A stretch of 64,000 nucleotides of DNA from positions 310,001-374,000 of the forward strand of contig NZ_CP015864.1 of NCBI RefSeq assembly GCF_002163755.1, read 5' to 3'. Shown piece after piece: positions 54,901-59,077 of the stretch; within the stretch, counting starts at the first letter, position 1, and every line of letters starts with the position of its first letter. Under the pieces are notes generated by a model. That model had not been told where the DNA came from. It saw nothing but the letters and a program-made list of their open reading frames with translations, and searched no databases. Source of the stretch: Vibrio campbellii CAIM 519 = NBRC 15631 = ATCC 25920. Its GTDB lineage: Bacteria > Pseudomonadota > Gammaproteobacteria > Enterobacterales > Vibrionaceae. The position numbers were made by a program, and so were the translations under genes.

Positions 54901-55565
54901 CAGTACCAAGCGATGAAATTGATACGCTAGAAATAGTGGCGACGGACACCAACAGTGGTATTGATATAGGCTCTTACGATATTTCTGTTACGGCGATATC
55001 TACAGAATCTAATGGTGATGAAGCCCAGTCTGCGCCTGTCCAAATTAGCTTGGATGTCAGCGACGATAGTGACGATATTGATCAGTCAAGTACGACCGAT
55101 GACAGCTATCTTGTTGGTGGAGATGCCGGCATTAACTTGACGGGCGGTGAGGGTGATGACCTTATCGTCGGTGGAGACGGTGATGATGTGCTTATTGGCG
55201 GCTTGGGGTCGGACATCTTAACGGGTGGAGACGGCAGTGATATCTTCAAGTGGACAGTTGATTCAGTGGATGAAGGGGCAGTTGATACCATTACTGATTT
55301 TACTGTGAACGAGGACAGTATTGATTTGCGAGAGGTTATCTCTGATCTAAGCAACCCGATGATCGATATGGATGATCTGCTTGACCACATCACAGCCGAT
55401 TATGATGCGTCGACAGAAGCTGTGTCCTTGAGTATCACCACGGACGCAAATGTAAGCCAGACGATCGTCGTCGAACATCTGGGCGACTCGATAGACTTCA
55501 ATGGGCTAACGTCGAATGAAATCGTTGAATCATTGCTGAACAATAATGTTCTAAGTAATGGCTAA
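36933..55565 (+). CDS. giant LapA-like RTX adhesin (6210 aa) with T1SS-143 repeats
   Basis: A single intact frame of 18.6 kb. Residues 1-128 form a LapA-type retention module with a VDENCVAC pair, ending in ADPTAILEATAAGPASGGGG; TAAG at 129-132 is the LapG-type periplasmic cleavage site (between A130 and A131). After variant modules, about 21 copies of the ~143-residue T1SS-143 calcium-adhesin repeat span residues ~640-3690, each with VDEDD near the start, GPIDHA and ATDFDGDT near the end. Irregular domains follow to ~5300, then cadherin/tandem-95-like domains beginning VNDxP at ~5308, 5450, 5559, 5666 and 5772. RTX nonapeptides (GGEGDDLIVGGDGDD) lie at ~6071-6105, and a C-terminal type I secretion domain of the VCA0849 kind closes it. 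Very acidic; I saw no cysteine beyond C66/C69. Expected role: surface attachment or biofilm, retained by c-di-GMP signalling. No LapBCE, LapD or LapG gene is in the window. Confidence 0.95.
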   Translation: MSTQAVPQEVVVDAVKGDVYALSLEGKVRAINVGDVLVPGDVIITENGASIEVIAEGSLYLVDENCVACIPAPSLEQQPTDAVVQAPVDGQINVDPTAAADAEFGAEDVAAIQQAILEGADPTAILEATAAGPASGGGGSGSANAGFVTVEYNNPEVLASTFFETSAPTGNTDTEDDPDGLNVTVFADGGQSLSSQVVEGSISLSSYPQTISSTVQVEAGDLALDTASFVPETSSLESLLTELNSDITSGGQPVAFVYDEAQNAIFGTQEGNEVLRIEIEATSLGRDLELEVVTTISQGIDHVASVADGQVSIVGDQINIAFDITGADIGGNSIQAPIDFTTTVIDGDDPAPQNVTFENVESSSTPITGTFVDIGSDQLATVTFNQEGLSEFDGLLSDNQATEAVLSEDGSTITLSIAGSSETVLTISLNTDGTYQFEQFKPLEQTNGEDTIELSLPTIIVDFDQDTASNTFTMTILDGDNPVIENVTGLSLDEAGVDQGSHEGAVVTSGTGAITTAVGSDIIDHYELEPTEFNVGGELQSQGQVVQLELASESNGVRTYEGFIELDGLRITVFDVAIDAPALGEYQFNLYEQLDHTGANDDSLTFSLPVYAVDADGDRSSITDGSNTPEAAQIVIQVQDDVPSIDGVEALAVDEDDLSSIGSDQSDSVLAQGSFTTTQGSDRVVSYQLKSGTDPLNGLESQGRPISLTETTNSDGSFNYSATAEGDAIFTLQVNPDGSYSFTLEGPIDHAAGSDSLTLDFNIVATDFDGDTSSLVLPVTIADDVPTINDVVTLTVDEDDLSSVGSDQSQPTLVEGQFTTTQGSDGVVQYQLDVSADPLNGLQSQGQTVSIAETQNADGSYTYSATANGSAVFTLILNTDGSYSFELQGPIDHAANSDSLTLDFSVIATDFDGDTSQIVLPVTIVDDKPTITDVDAITVDEDDIGTIGSDQTDPISIDGNFTTTQGSDRVVSYQLDASAAPVAGLTSQGVAVTLTETANGDGSFTYEATAGSEAVFTLTVNSDGSYNFTLEGPIDHAVDSDELTLNFPIIATDFDGDTTNATIPVTIVDDKPVITDVGAITVDEDDLASIGSDQSNPISIDGNFTTTQGSDRVVSYQLDASATPVDGLTSHGVAVTLTETANDDGSFTYEATAGGNPVFTLTVNTDGSYNFTLEGPIDHAVDSDELTLNFPIIATDFDGDTVTETIPVTIVDDVPTITAVDALSVDEDDLSGVGSDPGGDLFVEGAFTTTQGSDRVVSYQLDSTADPVAGLTSQGEAIILVETANGDGSFTYVATADGNPVFTLNVATDGTYDFTLQGPIDHAANSDSLTIDFPIIATDFDGDTTSATIPVTITDDAPIIDNVVPLAVDEDDLSGIGSDQTDAVFVEGAFTTTQGSDRVVSYQLDSTSDPVSGLTSQGEPVILEETANADGSFTYVATADGNPVFTMNVNVDGTYNFRLEGPVDHALNSDELVLNFPIIATDFDGDTTTATIPVTITDDVPTIDNVAPLTVDEDDLASIGSDQNDDAFMSGSFTTTEGSDSVVKYQLDATADPVAGLTSHGEPVVLAEAANGDGSFTYTATADGNAVFELVVKPDGSYTFTLQGPLDHAVNRDSLQIDFPIIATDFDGDTSTETLPVTIVDDKPTITDVDAIRVDEDDLATIGSDGSDPISIDGNFTTTQGSDGVVSYQLDAAATPVDGLTSQGVAVTLTETANSDGSFTYEATAGTDAVFTLTVNTDGSYNFTLQGPIDHAVGSDELTLNFPIIATDFDGDTTTETIPVTIVDDKPTITDVDAITVDEDDLGTIGSDQTDPISIDGNFTTTQGSDRVVSYQLDGTSTPVDGLTSQGVAVTLTETANGDGSFTYRATAGTESVFTLTVNTDGSYNFTLEGPIDHAVDSDELTLNFPITATDFDGDTTNATIPVTIVDDKPVITDVDAITVDEDDLASIGSDQSNPVSIDGNFTTTQGSDRVVSYQLDASSTPVDGLTSQGVAVTLTEIANGDGSFTYEATAGGNPVFSLTVDTDGSYNFTLEGPIDHAVDSDELTLNFPIIATDFDGDTVTETIPVTIVDDVPTITAVDALSVDEDDLSGVGSGSGGDLFVEGAFTTTQGSDRVVSYQLDSTADPVAGLTSQGEAITLVETANGDGSFTYVATSDGNPVFTLNVATDGTYDFTLQGPIDHAANSDSLTINFPIVATDFDGDTTTATIPVTITDDAPIIDNVVPLAVDEDDLSGIGSDQSDAVYVEGAFTTTQGSDRVVSYQLDSTSDPVAGLTSQGEPVTLVETVNADGSFTYVATADGNPVFTMNVNADGTYNFRLEGPVDHALNSDELVLNFPIIATDFDGDTTTATIPVTITDDVPTIDNVVPLTVDEDDLASIGSDQNDDAFMSGSFTTTEGSDSVVKYQLDATADPVSGLTSHGDPVVLAETTNGDGSFTYTATADGNAVFELVVKPDGSYTFTLQGPLDHAVNSDSLQIDFPIIATDFDGDTSTETLPVTIVDDKPTITDVDAITVDEDDLTTIGSDGSDPISIDGNFTTTQGSDGVVSYQLDASATPVDGLTSQGVAVTLTETANGDGSFTYEATAGTDAVFTLTVNTDGSYNFTLQGPIDHAVGSDELTLNFPIIAADFDGDTTTETIPVTIVDDKPTITDVDAITVDEDDLGTIGSDQTDPISIDGNFTTTQGSDRVVSYQLDASATPVAGLTSQGVAVTLTETANGDGSFTYEATAGTEAVFTLTVNTDGSYNFTLEGPIDHAVDSDELTLNFPIIATDFDGDTSAETIPVKIVDDKPTLGGIEATSVQTVDEDDIPTVGSDGTQSNSIAGNFIATDGSDGIVEYGISDLTTPVQGLTSGGQSLVMVEVSNAGDVSVYEARFDGTATPVFRVTLDASDDSYTFDLLAPLDHPNADGQNELVINLPINATDFDGDVSNNITLPITVVDDVPTIDGLLAGSEQTVDEDDLPAGTDAASPEDTVISGTFDITEGADQVASIQLSDLTTPVASLTSDGEAITLVLFSSVNGVNVYQGVAGNPAEVVFELTLDATNNTYEFDLQKPLDHPDGNQQNEIVINLPVTATDNDGDTSPAFTLPITVVDDVPVVTNIESLRVDEDDLPLGSDVTKEPLTVSGEFEVTSADGIDAFELDLNSNPVPNLKSGGEEVTLSQDVGASTADALVYVGQTPSGVTVFTLTLHQDGKYDFELSGQLDHAVNSDEILLNLPVKITDGDNDTITATLPVMIVDDKPTIDAISSGSTLSVDEDDIPSQGSDDTPESNIIGGNFDVTDGADSIVSFQLDSLTSPVSGLTSGGQPLELVEFSNSNGVIEYRAYVQGTTDTVFKLTLNGSADSYEFELLGALDHPAGNDENSLVINFPVNATDSDGDVSNNITLPITVVDDVPAIVKVTDSSQQTADEDDLAGGSDTTSSDSTVLTGGFEVVDGADEIVSYQVSDLNSVVSGLTSNGQNIELNLVSTVGGVTSYEAVITGTSTKIFTLSLDANNDSYQFELLGPIDHDAVQGENNLVIDIPITVTDFDGDTSSSLNLPITIVDDIPEITSADALSLDEDDLVNGSQLTNKDSLEATGNFDTVEGADTVVSYQLDLTSNPIPGATSGGLSVTIVQTAVSNNNYTYQGQTPDGNSVFTLELNADGSYKFTLEGILDHPVQGEDELTLNLPVFATDVDGDTAGITLPVSITDDVPTIYDASISRVEGQGGRTVQLFTDPVEGDLNYGADSAEITSFTADNSGIYFKQNGVDSDTIDLNGSDQTVFVHKVLDGVDTEIGRLVVRTDGRVTFRPNDDIDHTETDSIDFTINVVATDGDGDTSDADVDISVTDRNAQIDTSTVLAFEDQGRGGVVAGIDSANTQDNLSALDITPAKVDLVINLHDIDRTESLGDITIRDASTHNGTFYYKDGSGNYIELTPVGNTVVLDASNVEQSFSGEFVTLENLYFVPDRHSSTDASGINPRIRVEILNNGTPDHTINGRLDIEVDAVADIATWNASSIFDYTVDEDGNNVQLDIEANTQDISNPEAIVYELVFTEGGASATLVYSDGTPIPEVGGKYLVDASRIDEVEVDPSEHFSGQIKLDVTAITTESTNPLTGKETARSETEEIVIDVSPVADQADFVVNRINIFEDNARTQDTVDPVTDHDPLQLSEVITMTPSVDIDGSEELFVRISNFSENGVTLVWLDNASPSQINTVTDGGGNVLYYEIPEANLADVEVLPPLHSNNDFTFDAEGIVKDNASLSSGSAQNIFSLGTQTVNVAVKGVADIPDIQLNDVAGEWSVFDDGNIRGIEAKIDEHGEIDLAFSVVSGELKDNPVDDSESITVLLSDIPEGVHLFDSDGSSIDLTFVGYDGAGEPIYEANITDASVSSGIIIRPEDSSTENITITVTTVVTENDGHTRSSVGEIRIKVVPIIDAQDNYVVSSEGNEDTRTNIDWEPTLTQSPDADEFYAELTISGFPAGSTVYVDGVAQTVTGGSITLTPEANESEQDFSARVTQDGYIQVQLEQDSSTDFSLSTQVTVKEIDAEYVDASNPGEGIASAVINGTVNVTVNPIVEAEDLTGPIADQTRLLVEDAGGTTTDVVSSDALGHIDFTINTSAGGQTGANIIKYQEFDNSSDEVVTQLVVQFSNTDPEILDQLIIVGASNEGGGRWTITDEENFSIIAPAGLDLTPNDDSDDADNGGISSIGLTIFAEVNDLGEDAVEKDATVIRQTDITLEFPTDIAPQTSVAAEIDLDNTVQIDANEDNLIDFGSQLASKLTTINSDGVEDVLTVVIDPSAPGAPPGLVVVGTDVDFVDGKYVFQAGIDASGNITGLDSLTLRVGEDWAGDFELPVIFVTTDTLSGDEKSTLESIPVQVLPIADVPSSSGDQPLDTDVTPDITLDITGTLGLDADKQPVNDLSIDVPTNDGVGYEDGLIQLNLNIDFADDRNGILAGRETLTNVKLTLDDTTLGEFVDSSGNSLGTSVEFSAAEIAAGALDEVLFKPKENYPVGGGQNTVQINIEGEITDTALINQTTLANPGDNVDVRTFTDSVSFEITPVVDDITISGADPTQPIEISGDEDTLISLSQSGTGLTISLNDNDGSEEFVSLKLTGLPTDFLVDSSSSDYTVKNNGGGEWSIQLANPGQTSIDLSDIEIQPPKNFSGKVDIGITVFTQEELLKVPTEHTGTFKVTIDPIGDDVDVNPDSLVSGNEGEDIDININALVVDNKESIGDGANYQENDPETLRVEITNVPDGASIELADGTAFVDQGGGVFVLEIDAQDLDKVVFNSGDRNDNSWNGTLGFKVQAVDTGLDGSQSLGTPKEFDVNVEVEAVNDRPEFVNTADVETPEDTPLLLDGFSITDVDAVLDDPSAEYVLDVTVDNGILALNPTLVTNYNLTVSGDGTDSVELKGTVADLNNAIANGLIEFNPDLNFFGDVQVDVTIDDQGNEGLVIGGVDDTLNTNSSSFTIEVTEVNDTPETTPVSLADIAEDSGVFSISEAELIANATDIESDNLTVSNVQVTDPNSGSVSFNNVTGEWEFTPAPDYNGPVEITYTITDDGTTNGASDPKSVNGTASFNVTEVNDAPTTSEVTLSDVAEDSAAVELTQADLLANASDIESDTLTVSNVQLVDPSSGTLDFNSVSGTWSFTPAPGYNGTVELTYDITDDGRTNGASDPQTTPGTATFEVTEVNDSPVTSEVTLTSTEEDGGAVSITAAELLSNASDPESDNLTISNVALADPSAGTLTQVNATEWTFEPAADFFGDVNFTYEITDDGTTNGAPDPITIAGTAVLNVEATNDAPEITATSVTDTINEAGGQKITGISVSDIDFTGAQANELMTVTLSVTEGDVRVEPPVGSGVTVGAGIAGEVILMGTPDNINAVLGATDASDGVFVDAGDVDASSITLSVKVEDNGVYFENAAGTALEANQDFTINVTPVADTPTLGIDPQFNYIRQITASQTASGQGLAIVGIMAALTDIDEVLSLELTGVPASAEVTSGVSPSGISFDGTTWTVPSDEIDTLEIVATDTNSGIDIGSYDISVTAISTESNGDEAQSAPVQISLDVSDDSDDIDQSSTTDDSYLVGGDAGINLTGGEGDDLIVGGDGDDVLIGGLGSDILTGGDGSDIFKWTVDSVDEGAVDTITDFTVNEDSIDLREVISDLSNPMIDMDDLLDHITADYDASTEAVSLSITTDANVSQTIVVEHLGDSIDFNGLTSNEIVESLLNNNVLSNG
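39720..42293 (+). repeat. higher-order repeat, copy A (2574 bp = 6 x 429)
   Basis: Six successive 143-aa repeats whose distinguishing stretches after VDEDD read, in order, QTDP, QSNP, PGGD, QTDA, QNDD, GSDP. The same order recurs in copy B at exactly 2574 bp. Confidence 0.88.
42294..44867 (+). repeat. higher-order repeat, copy B (2574 bp)
   Basis: Same six-domain order as copy A (QTDP, QSNP, SGGD, QSDA, QNDD, GSDP). The marker CCCGATTTCAATCGATGG occurs at 39791, 42365 and 44939, exactly 2574 bp apart each time. Confidence 0.88.
44868..45252 (+). repeat. higher-order repeat, partial copy C
   Basis: One further domain of the QTDP type, closely matching the first domain of copies A and B until the sequence diverges near 45253, where the array passes into the older, diverged repeats. 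Confidence 0.8.
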
Positions 55566-55618
55566 CGAGAGGCAACAGAGTCGTTAGCTCAAAGAAGGGC
55601 AACTAACACGAAAGCAAA

Positions 55619-55651
55619 AGCGCGATAGCTCATAGAGTTATCGCGCTTTTT
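55619..55651 (+). terminator. rho-independent terminator of the adhesin gene
   Basis: AGCGCGATA (55619-55627) pairs with TATCGCGCT (55639-55647), followed by TTTTAG, about 55 bases after the adhesin stop. Confidence 0.85.
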
Positions 55652-55828
55652 AGTATTCAGTCCTTTTACTATGTATGAAGTCGAGCACACTCTAGTGATA
55701 CGTTTGATAGCTCAGCGGCACATCTACTAGCAATGATGGTTCATAAATCAACGAAAGAAGGTAGAAAGTGGCTGAATGAAGCAAAGAAATGGATAAACTT
55801 GGGCAAATGATGAGAGGTGAAGAAATGA

Positions 55829-56128
55829 CTAAACGTGGATATCGAGCAGGCTGCCAATCACTTCGTTGTTCTTATCTACAACAGAGGCGCCGATACGGTT
55901 GTAGCTTGCCGCTTGAGTTAGGTTGACGAGAGGCTCGATTGGATTGGCTGGTAATTCAGAGGCAACCTTATTAAACGCTAGCTCGTTGTCTTTGACGAGA
56001 TCCACTTTATTGAAGGTCAAATCGTTTTCTTTAACAAAGTCTTGTTGGATTTCATGCGCAGCACCTTCAGCCATCTTCTGCGACAGCTGAATCATATTAT
56101 ATCCGGACTGAATTCCCGATACTGGCAT
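55829..56128 (-). CDS. 99-aa protein resembling the two ends of a flagellar rod/hook protein
   Basis: The N-terminus (PVSGIQSGYNMIQLSQKMAE) has the helical pattern of flagellar rod proteins FlgB/C/G, and the C-terminus (PLVNLTQAASYNRIGASVV, then EVIGSLLDI) resembles the conserved rod/hook C-terminal motif with its AYxANA-x-VI...DEMLGTLLDI pattern. The central D0/D1 domains are absent. Between the ends is a direct repeat of about 13 residues (FVKENDLTFNKV / LVKDNELAFNKV). No signal peptide, as for true rod proteins exported by the flagellar apparatus. No flagellar genes adjoin. GAGAGGG lies upstream of ATG 56128. Whether it is exported or assembles is unknown. Confidence 0.65.
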   Translation of the reverse strand: MPVSGIQSGYNMIQLSQKMAEGAAHEIQQDFVKENDLTFNKVDLVKDNELAFNKVASELPANPIEPLVNLTQAASYNRIGASVVDKNNEVIGSLLDIHV

Positions 56129-56208
56129 GTTAACCCTCTCACTTGTTATGCTTTTGTTAGCATAGGAAGTGTTGTTATTTCGTGCAAGTGCTTTTACTCA
56201 ATGTTTGA

Positions 56209-56370
56209 TTAAGCAAACAGTTTTGACAGCATCTCGCGTTCTTCACTTGATAGTAAAGGGCTTTCTTTTTTATGAAGAGAATGGTTAATGTCACCTTGTA
56301 GTGATTTCAGCTGAGCAGCAGTCAACTCATTAATCTTCTTTCGTAACTCATTAAATTGTTGAGTAGTCAT
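56209..56370 (-). CDS. small cytosolic helical protein, 53 aa, unknown
   Basis: ATG 56370 is preceded by a near-perfect GAGGAGGTCGAG site, which decides the start over the in-frame ATG at 56406. The product is charged and helical (TTQQFNELRKKINELTAAQL, then SSEEREMLSKLF), with no cysteine or membrane segment. It lies 81 bases upstream of, and in the same direction as, the rod-like 99-aa gene, so they may be co-expressed. Family not recognised. Confidence 0.7.
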   Translation of the reverse strand: MTTQQFNELRKKINELTAAQLKSLQGDINHSLHKKESPLLSSEEREMLSKLFA

Positions 56371-56555
56371 CTCGACCTCCTCGCGTTTCTTGGGCTTCTC
56401 CTTCATTAACCCACCTCAGCGACCTTCATGGTCACAATCAAACAGTGTTCTAATATGGTTAGAATAGGTTTTGGATGGTGATTTTTTGTCCGAGAAATGT
56501 CAGGTGGTATCAAGTGACGTGTAAGAATATTCTTATGAATAAGTCCCGTAATCAT

Positions 56556-56584
56556 AAAGGGGTAGAATCATAGTCTACCCCTTT
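56556..56584. terminator. hairpin terminator downstream of yccS
   Basis: AAAGGGGTAGA (56556-56566) is perfectly complementary to TCTACCCCTTT (56574-56584) over a 7-base loop. It lies 47 bases beyond the yccS stop; the T-run is short on both strands. Confidence 0.65.
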
Positions 56585-56630
56585 AATATGCGAAGCCGGT
56601 TCAATAGTTTCAGTGAGACCACAGGCTGAG

Positions 56631-58784
56631 TTAGTTCACGCGAACGGCAAACTTAGAGGCGAGCGAATGTAACTCCGGTAGCATGCGATAAATGAGATGC
56701 AATTGCTGAAGTACCATTCGAGCTGAATGATCGTCCTCGTCGCGCCATTCATTCAAGCGCTGCTCCAAGTTCGTATCGTTAATTGAGGATAAATCGCATT
56801 CTTCACAATGTTGATGCAATTGTTGGTGAAGCACATCTAAATGCTGGTGGATACAACGGTGTGCATCAAGCACCAATTGATGAATGGCCTCATCTTCTAT
56901 TCTTGTGCGGTGTGCGCCAAGAGCAGAGATGTAGCTGAGCATGGCATGGTTAAGCGTTAAGAAGCGAAAACTCTCATCCACGGCGGTTCGATACTTACCA
57001 GGCTCTGCCAGCATCGTACTGATCGCGGAAGAAAGGTTTGCATCGTTATTGTGTGCTTGCCGACGGGCGATTCGGTAACTTAAGTTATCTTTCTTGCCAA
57101 TTCGATACTGGCCAATGATTTGACCCAGATACTGTTTGTTTGCATCTATCGCATCTGACATGACCTTGTGTAAACGTTTTGACTGCCAATCGGGCAGAAT
57201 CGCCATGACCGCGCCAACGGCCAACACACAGCCAATCAGTGTATCTGCAAGGCGAGGAAGTACTACCGCATAACCTTCGCCCAGTTGGTTGAACAGGAAA
57301 AGCACTAATAAAGTGATAAAACCCGTCGCATAGCCGTAGTTGTTGATTCGGAAAGCAAAGAACATCACCCCAGAAACGACAATAAACACCAGTTGGCTTT
57401 CTTGTGAAGGGAAGAAAGTAAGAAGTGGTACACCAATCAGTAAGCCCGCCAATGTACCTATTACACGCGCTGTGAGTTTTTGTCTTGTCGCACTGTAGTT
57501 TGGTTGGCAAACAAATAACGTGGTAAGCAGAATCCAGTAGCCACGATCAATATCAAACGCTTGAATAATTCCGTAGCCCGCCGTTAGTGCAATCGACATA
57601 CGTAATGCATGACGGAACAGCATGGAATCTTTGTGTAAGTTCGCTGAGATACGTTGCCACATCGCTTTAAGCGTATGTGGGTTCGTATCATCTAGCACAT
57701 CTTCTTCCAAGCGCTCTGCATCTGGGTTGTTAATGTTACTAAGCTGTTTCTCTACGGTCGCAAGGTTATTGAACAAGTAGGTCAACTGACTCAGAAGACG
57801 CTTCCAGTGTGCTTGTTCTTGATCTTCCAGATAACCCAATGAGTTCTGTAATTCGGCTAACGCCAAAATCGACTGGTCAGTGTGGGTATATTCGTTCCCT
57901 AATCGAATCGCATGAGCAATATCGCGACAAGCCTGAGCTTGGGACTCAAGTAAGTACTTAAAGCGGAATAAAACGTCTGAGCGCTCGAATTCGGTTGCCA
58001 AATCTTGGTAACGATAGTGGCTTGAGCTAACTCGTTCGTGGATATCCTGTGCGATAAAGTAGATATTCAAAAATCGGTCACTTGGGCCATCAATGTGCCC
58101 ACGCTTAGAGCGGCTTAATAGCGTTGCTTTACAAGCGTCGAGAGCGTTCACTGTAGCCGCATTTAACTTTGCTGCCTCGATACGCATTGGCTGAGGCGTT
58201 AAGTTTGTTACTGGGTGAAATAGCTTCGCCTTCGCGTCGAGATAATTGGCGATTTGGAGGAATACAGTTGCAAGGCTTTGCTGAACAGGTTGAAGTGGCC
58301 AGAACATCTGCCAAATCATCGACATGAAATAGTACCAAGCCGCACCGGTGAGAAGCAGCAGCGGTTGAAACCAAATGTTGGTACTTTCATGGGCGCCGAG
58401 CATGGTGTAGATGGCTATCAGTAACGATCCAAACGCGATGCTGGCGTATTTCGGGCCGATAGCACCCAGCATGATAAAGCCAAAGGTTGAGACAAACAGC
58501 CCGACCGCAAAAGCCCATGGCGTATCAAAGAGAATCTCAATCGAGAAAGCGGCGACGGCGAAACAGATAAAGGTAAGAATCAGTGCTTTGACCCTTCCCG
58601 TGAAGCTGTCGTCACTCTCTGCCAATGCAGCCGCGATAACACCTAAGATGAGGGGCGTGATCAATGAGTTTTGTTGAAAGTACCATGCAGGAATCACGAC
58701 GCCTAATAAGGTAATAAGGATCAGGATACTGTAGTTGATGGTTTTGTTTGCCCAATAGAGGCGAAATTTTAAAGCAGCTTGCAC
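56631..58784 (-). CDS. yccS: YccS/YhfK family inner-membrane protein (FUSC)
   Basis: The 717-aa protein has two clusters of transmembrane helices (about residues 15-160 and 395-530) each followed by a cytosolic region, as in YccS of E. coli (717 aa), a member of the fusaric acid resistance/aromatic exporter-like family. The second cluster holds the family segment YWILLTTLFVCQPNYSATRQK. Its transported substrate is not established. Monocistronic; ATG 58784 starts MQAALKFRLYW. Confidence 0.9.
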   Translation of the reverse strand: MQAALKFRLYWANKTINYSILILITLLGVVIPAWYFQQNSLITPLILGVIAAALAESDDSFTGRVKALILTFICFAVAAFSIEILFDTPWAFAVGLFVSTFGFIMLGAIGPKYASIAFGSLLIAIYTMLGAHESTNIWFQPLLLLTGAAWYYFMSMIWQMFWPLQPVQQSLATVFLQIANYLDAKAKLFHPVTNLTPQPMRIEAAKLNAATVNALDACKATLLSRSKRGHIDGPSDRFLNIYFIAQDIHERVSSSHYRYQDLATEFERSDVLFRFKYLLESQAQACRDIAHAIRLGNEYTHTDQSILALAELQNSLGYLEDQEQAHWKRLLSQLTYLFNNLATVEKQLSNINNPDAERLEEDVLDDTNPHTLKAMWQRISANLHKDSMLFRHALRMSIALTAGYGIIQAFDIDRGYWILLTTLFVCQPNYSATRQKLTARVIGTLAGLLIGVPLLTFFPSQESQLVFIVVSGVMFFAFRINNYGYATGFITLLVLFLFNQLGEGYAVVLPRLADTLIGCVLAVGAVMAILPDWQSKRLHKVMSDAIDANKQYLGQIIGQYRIGKKDNLSYRIARRQAHNNDANLSSAISTMLAEPGKYRTAVDESFRFLTLNHAMLSYISALGAHRTRIEDEAIHQLVLDAHRCIHQHLDVLHQQLHQHCEECDLSSINDTNLEQRLNEWRDEDDHSARMVLQQLHLIYRMLPELHSLASKFAVRVN

Positions 58785-59077
58785 AATGCGCCTTTCGTTG
58801 CCGGTGGAAAACGAGAGAATTTTAACAAACTCACTATAGCGCGTTTATGACCTAATTTAATAAAAATCGTCATTTGCTCAGGAAATCAACAGAATTGTCA
58901 TTGACTTAACGCATCGATAGCGAGCGATAGGGATAATCGTTGTTCACAAATTCAACAGTAATGTGATTTTTAATTAAGAATACCGACAGAAGGCCATTTG
59001 TGCCTCATCCATCGCTACAATTTAACCGTCTAAAATGATATAAAACTGGAACTTCTATATCAAAAGGCGCACCTTCC

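Noticed and set aside
55731..55810. 25-codon open frame (MMVHKSTKEG...) between the adhesin and the rod-like gene
   Set aside because: No ribosome binding site or terminator of its own and too short to judge.
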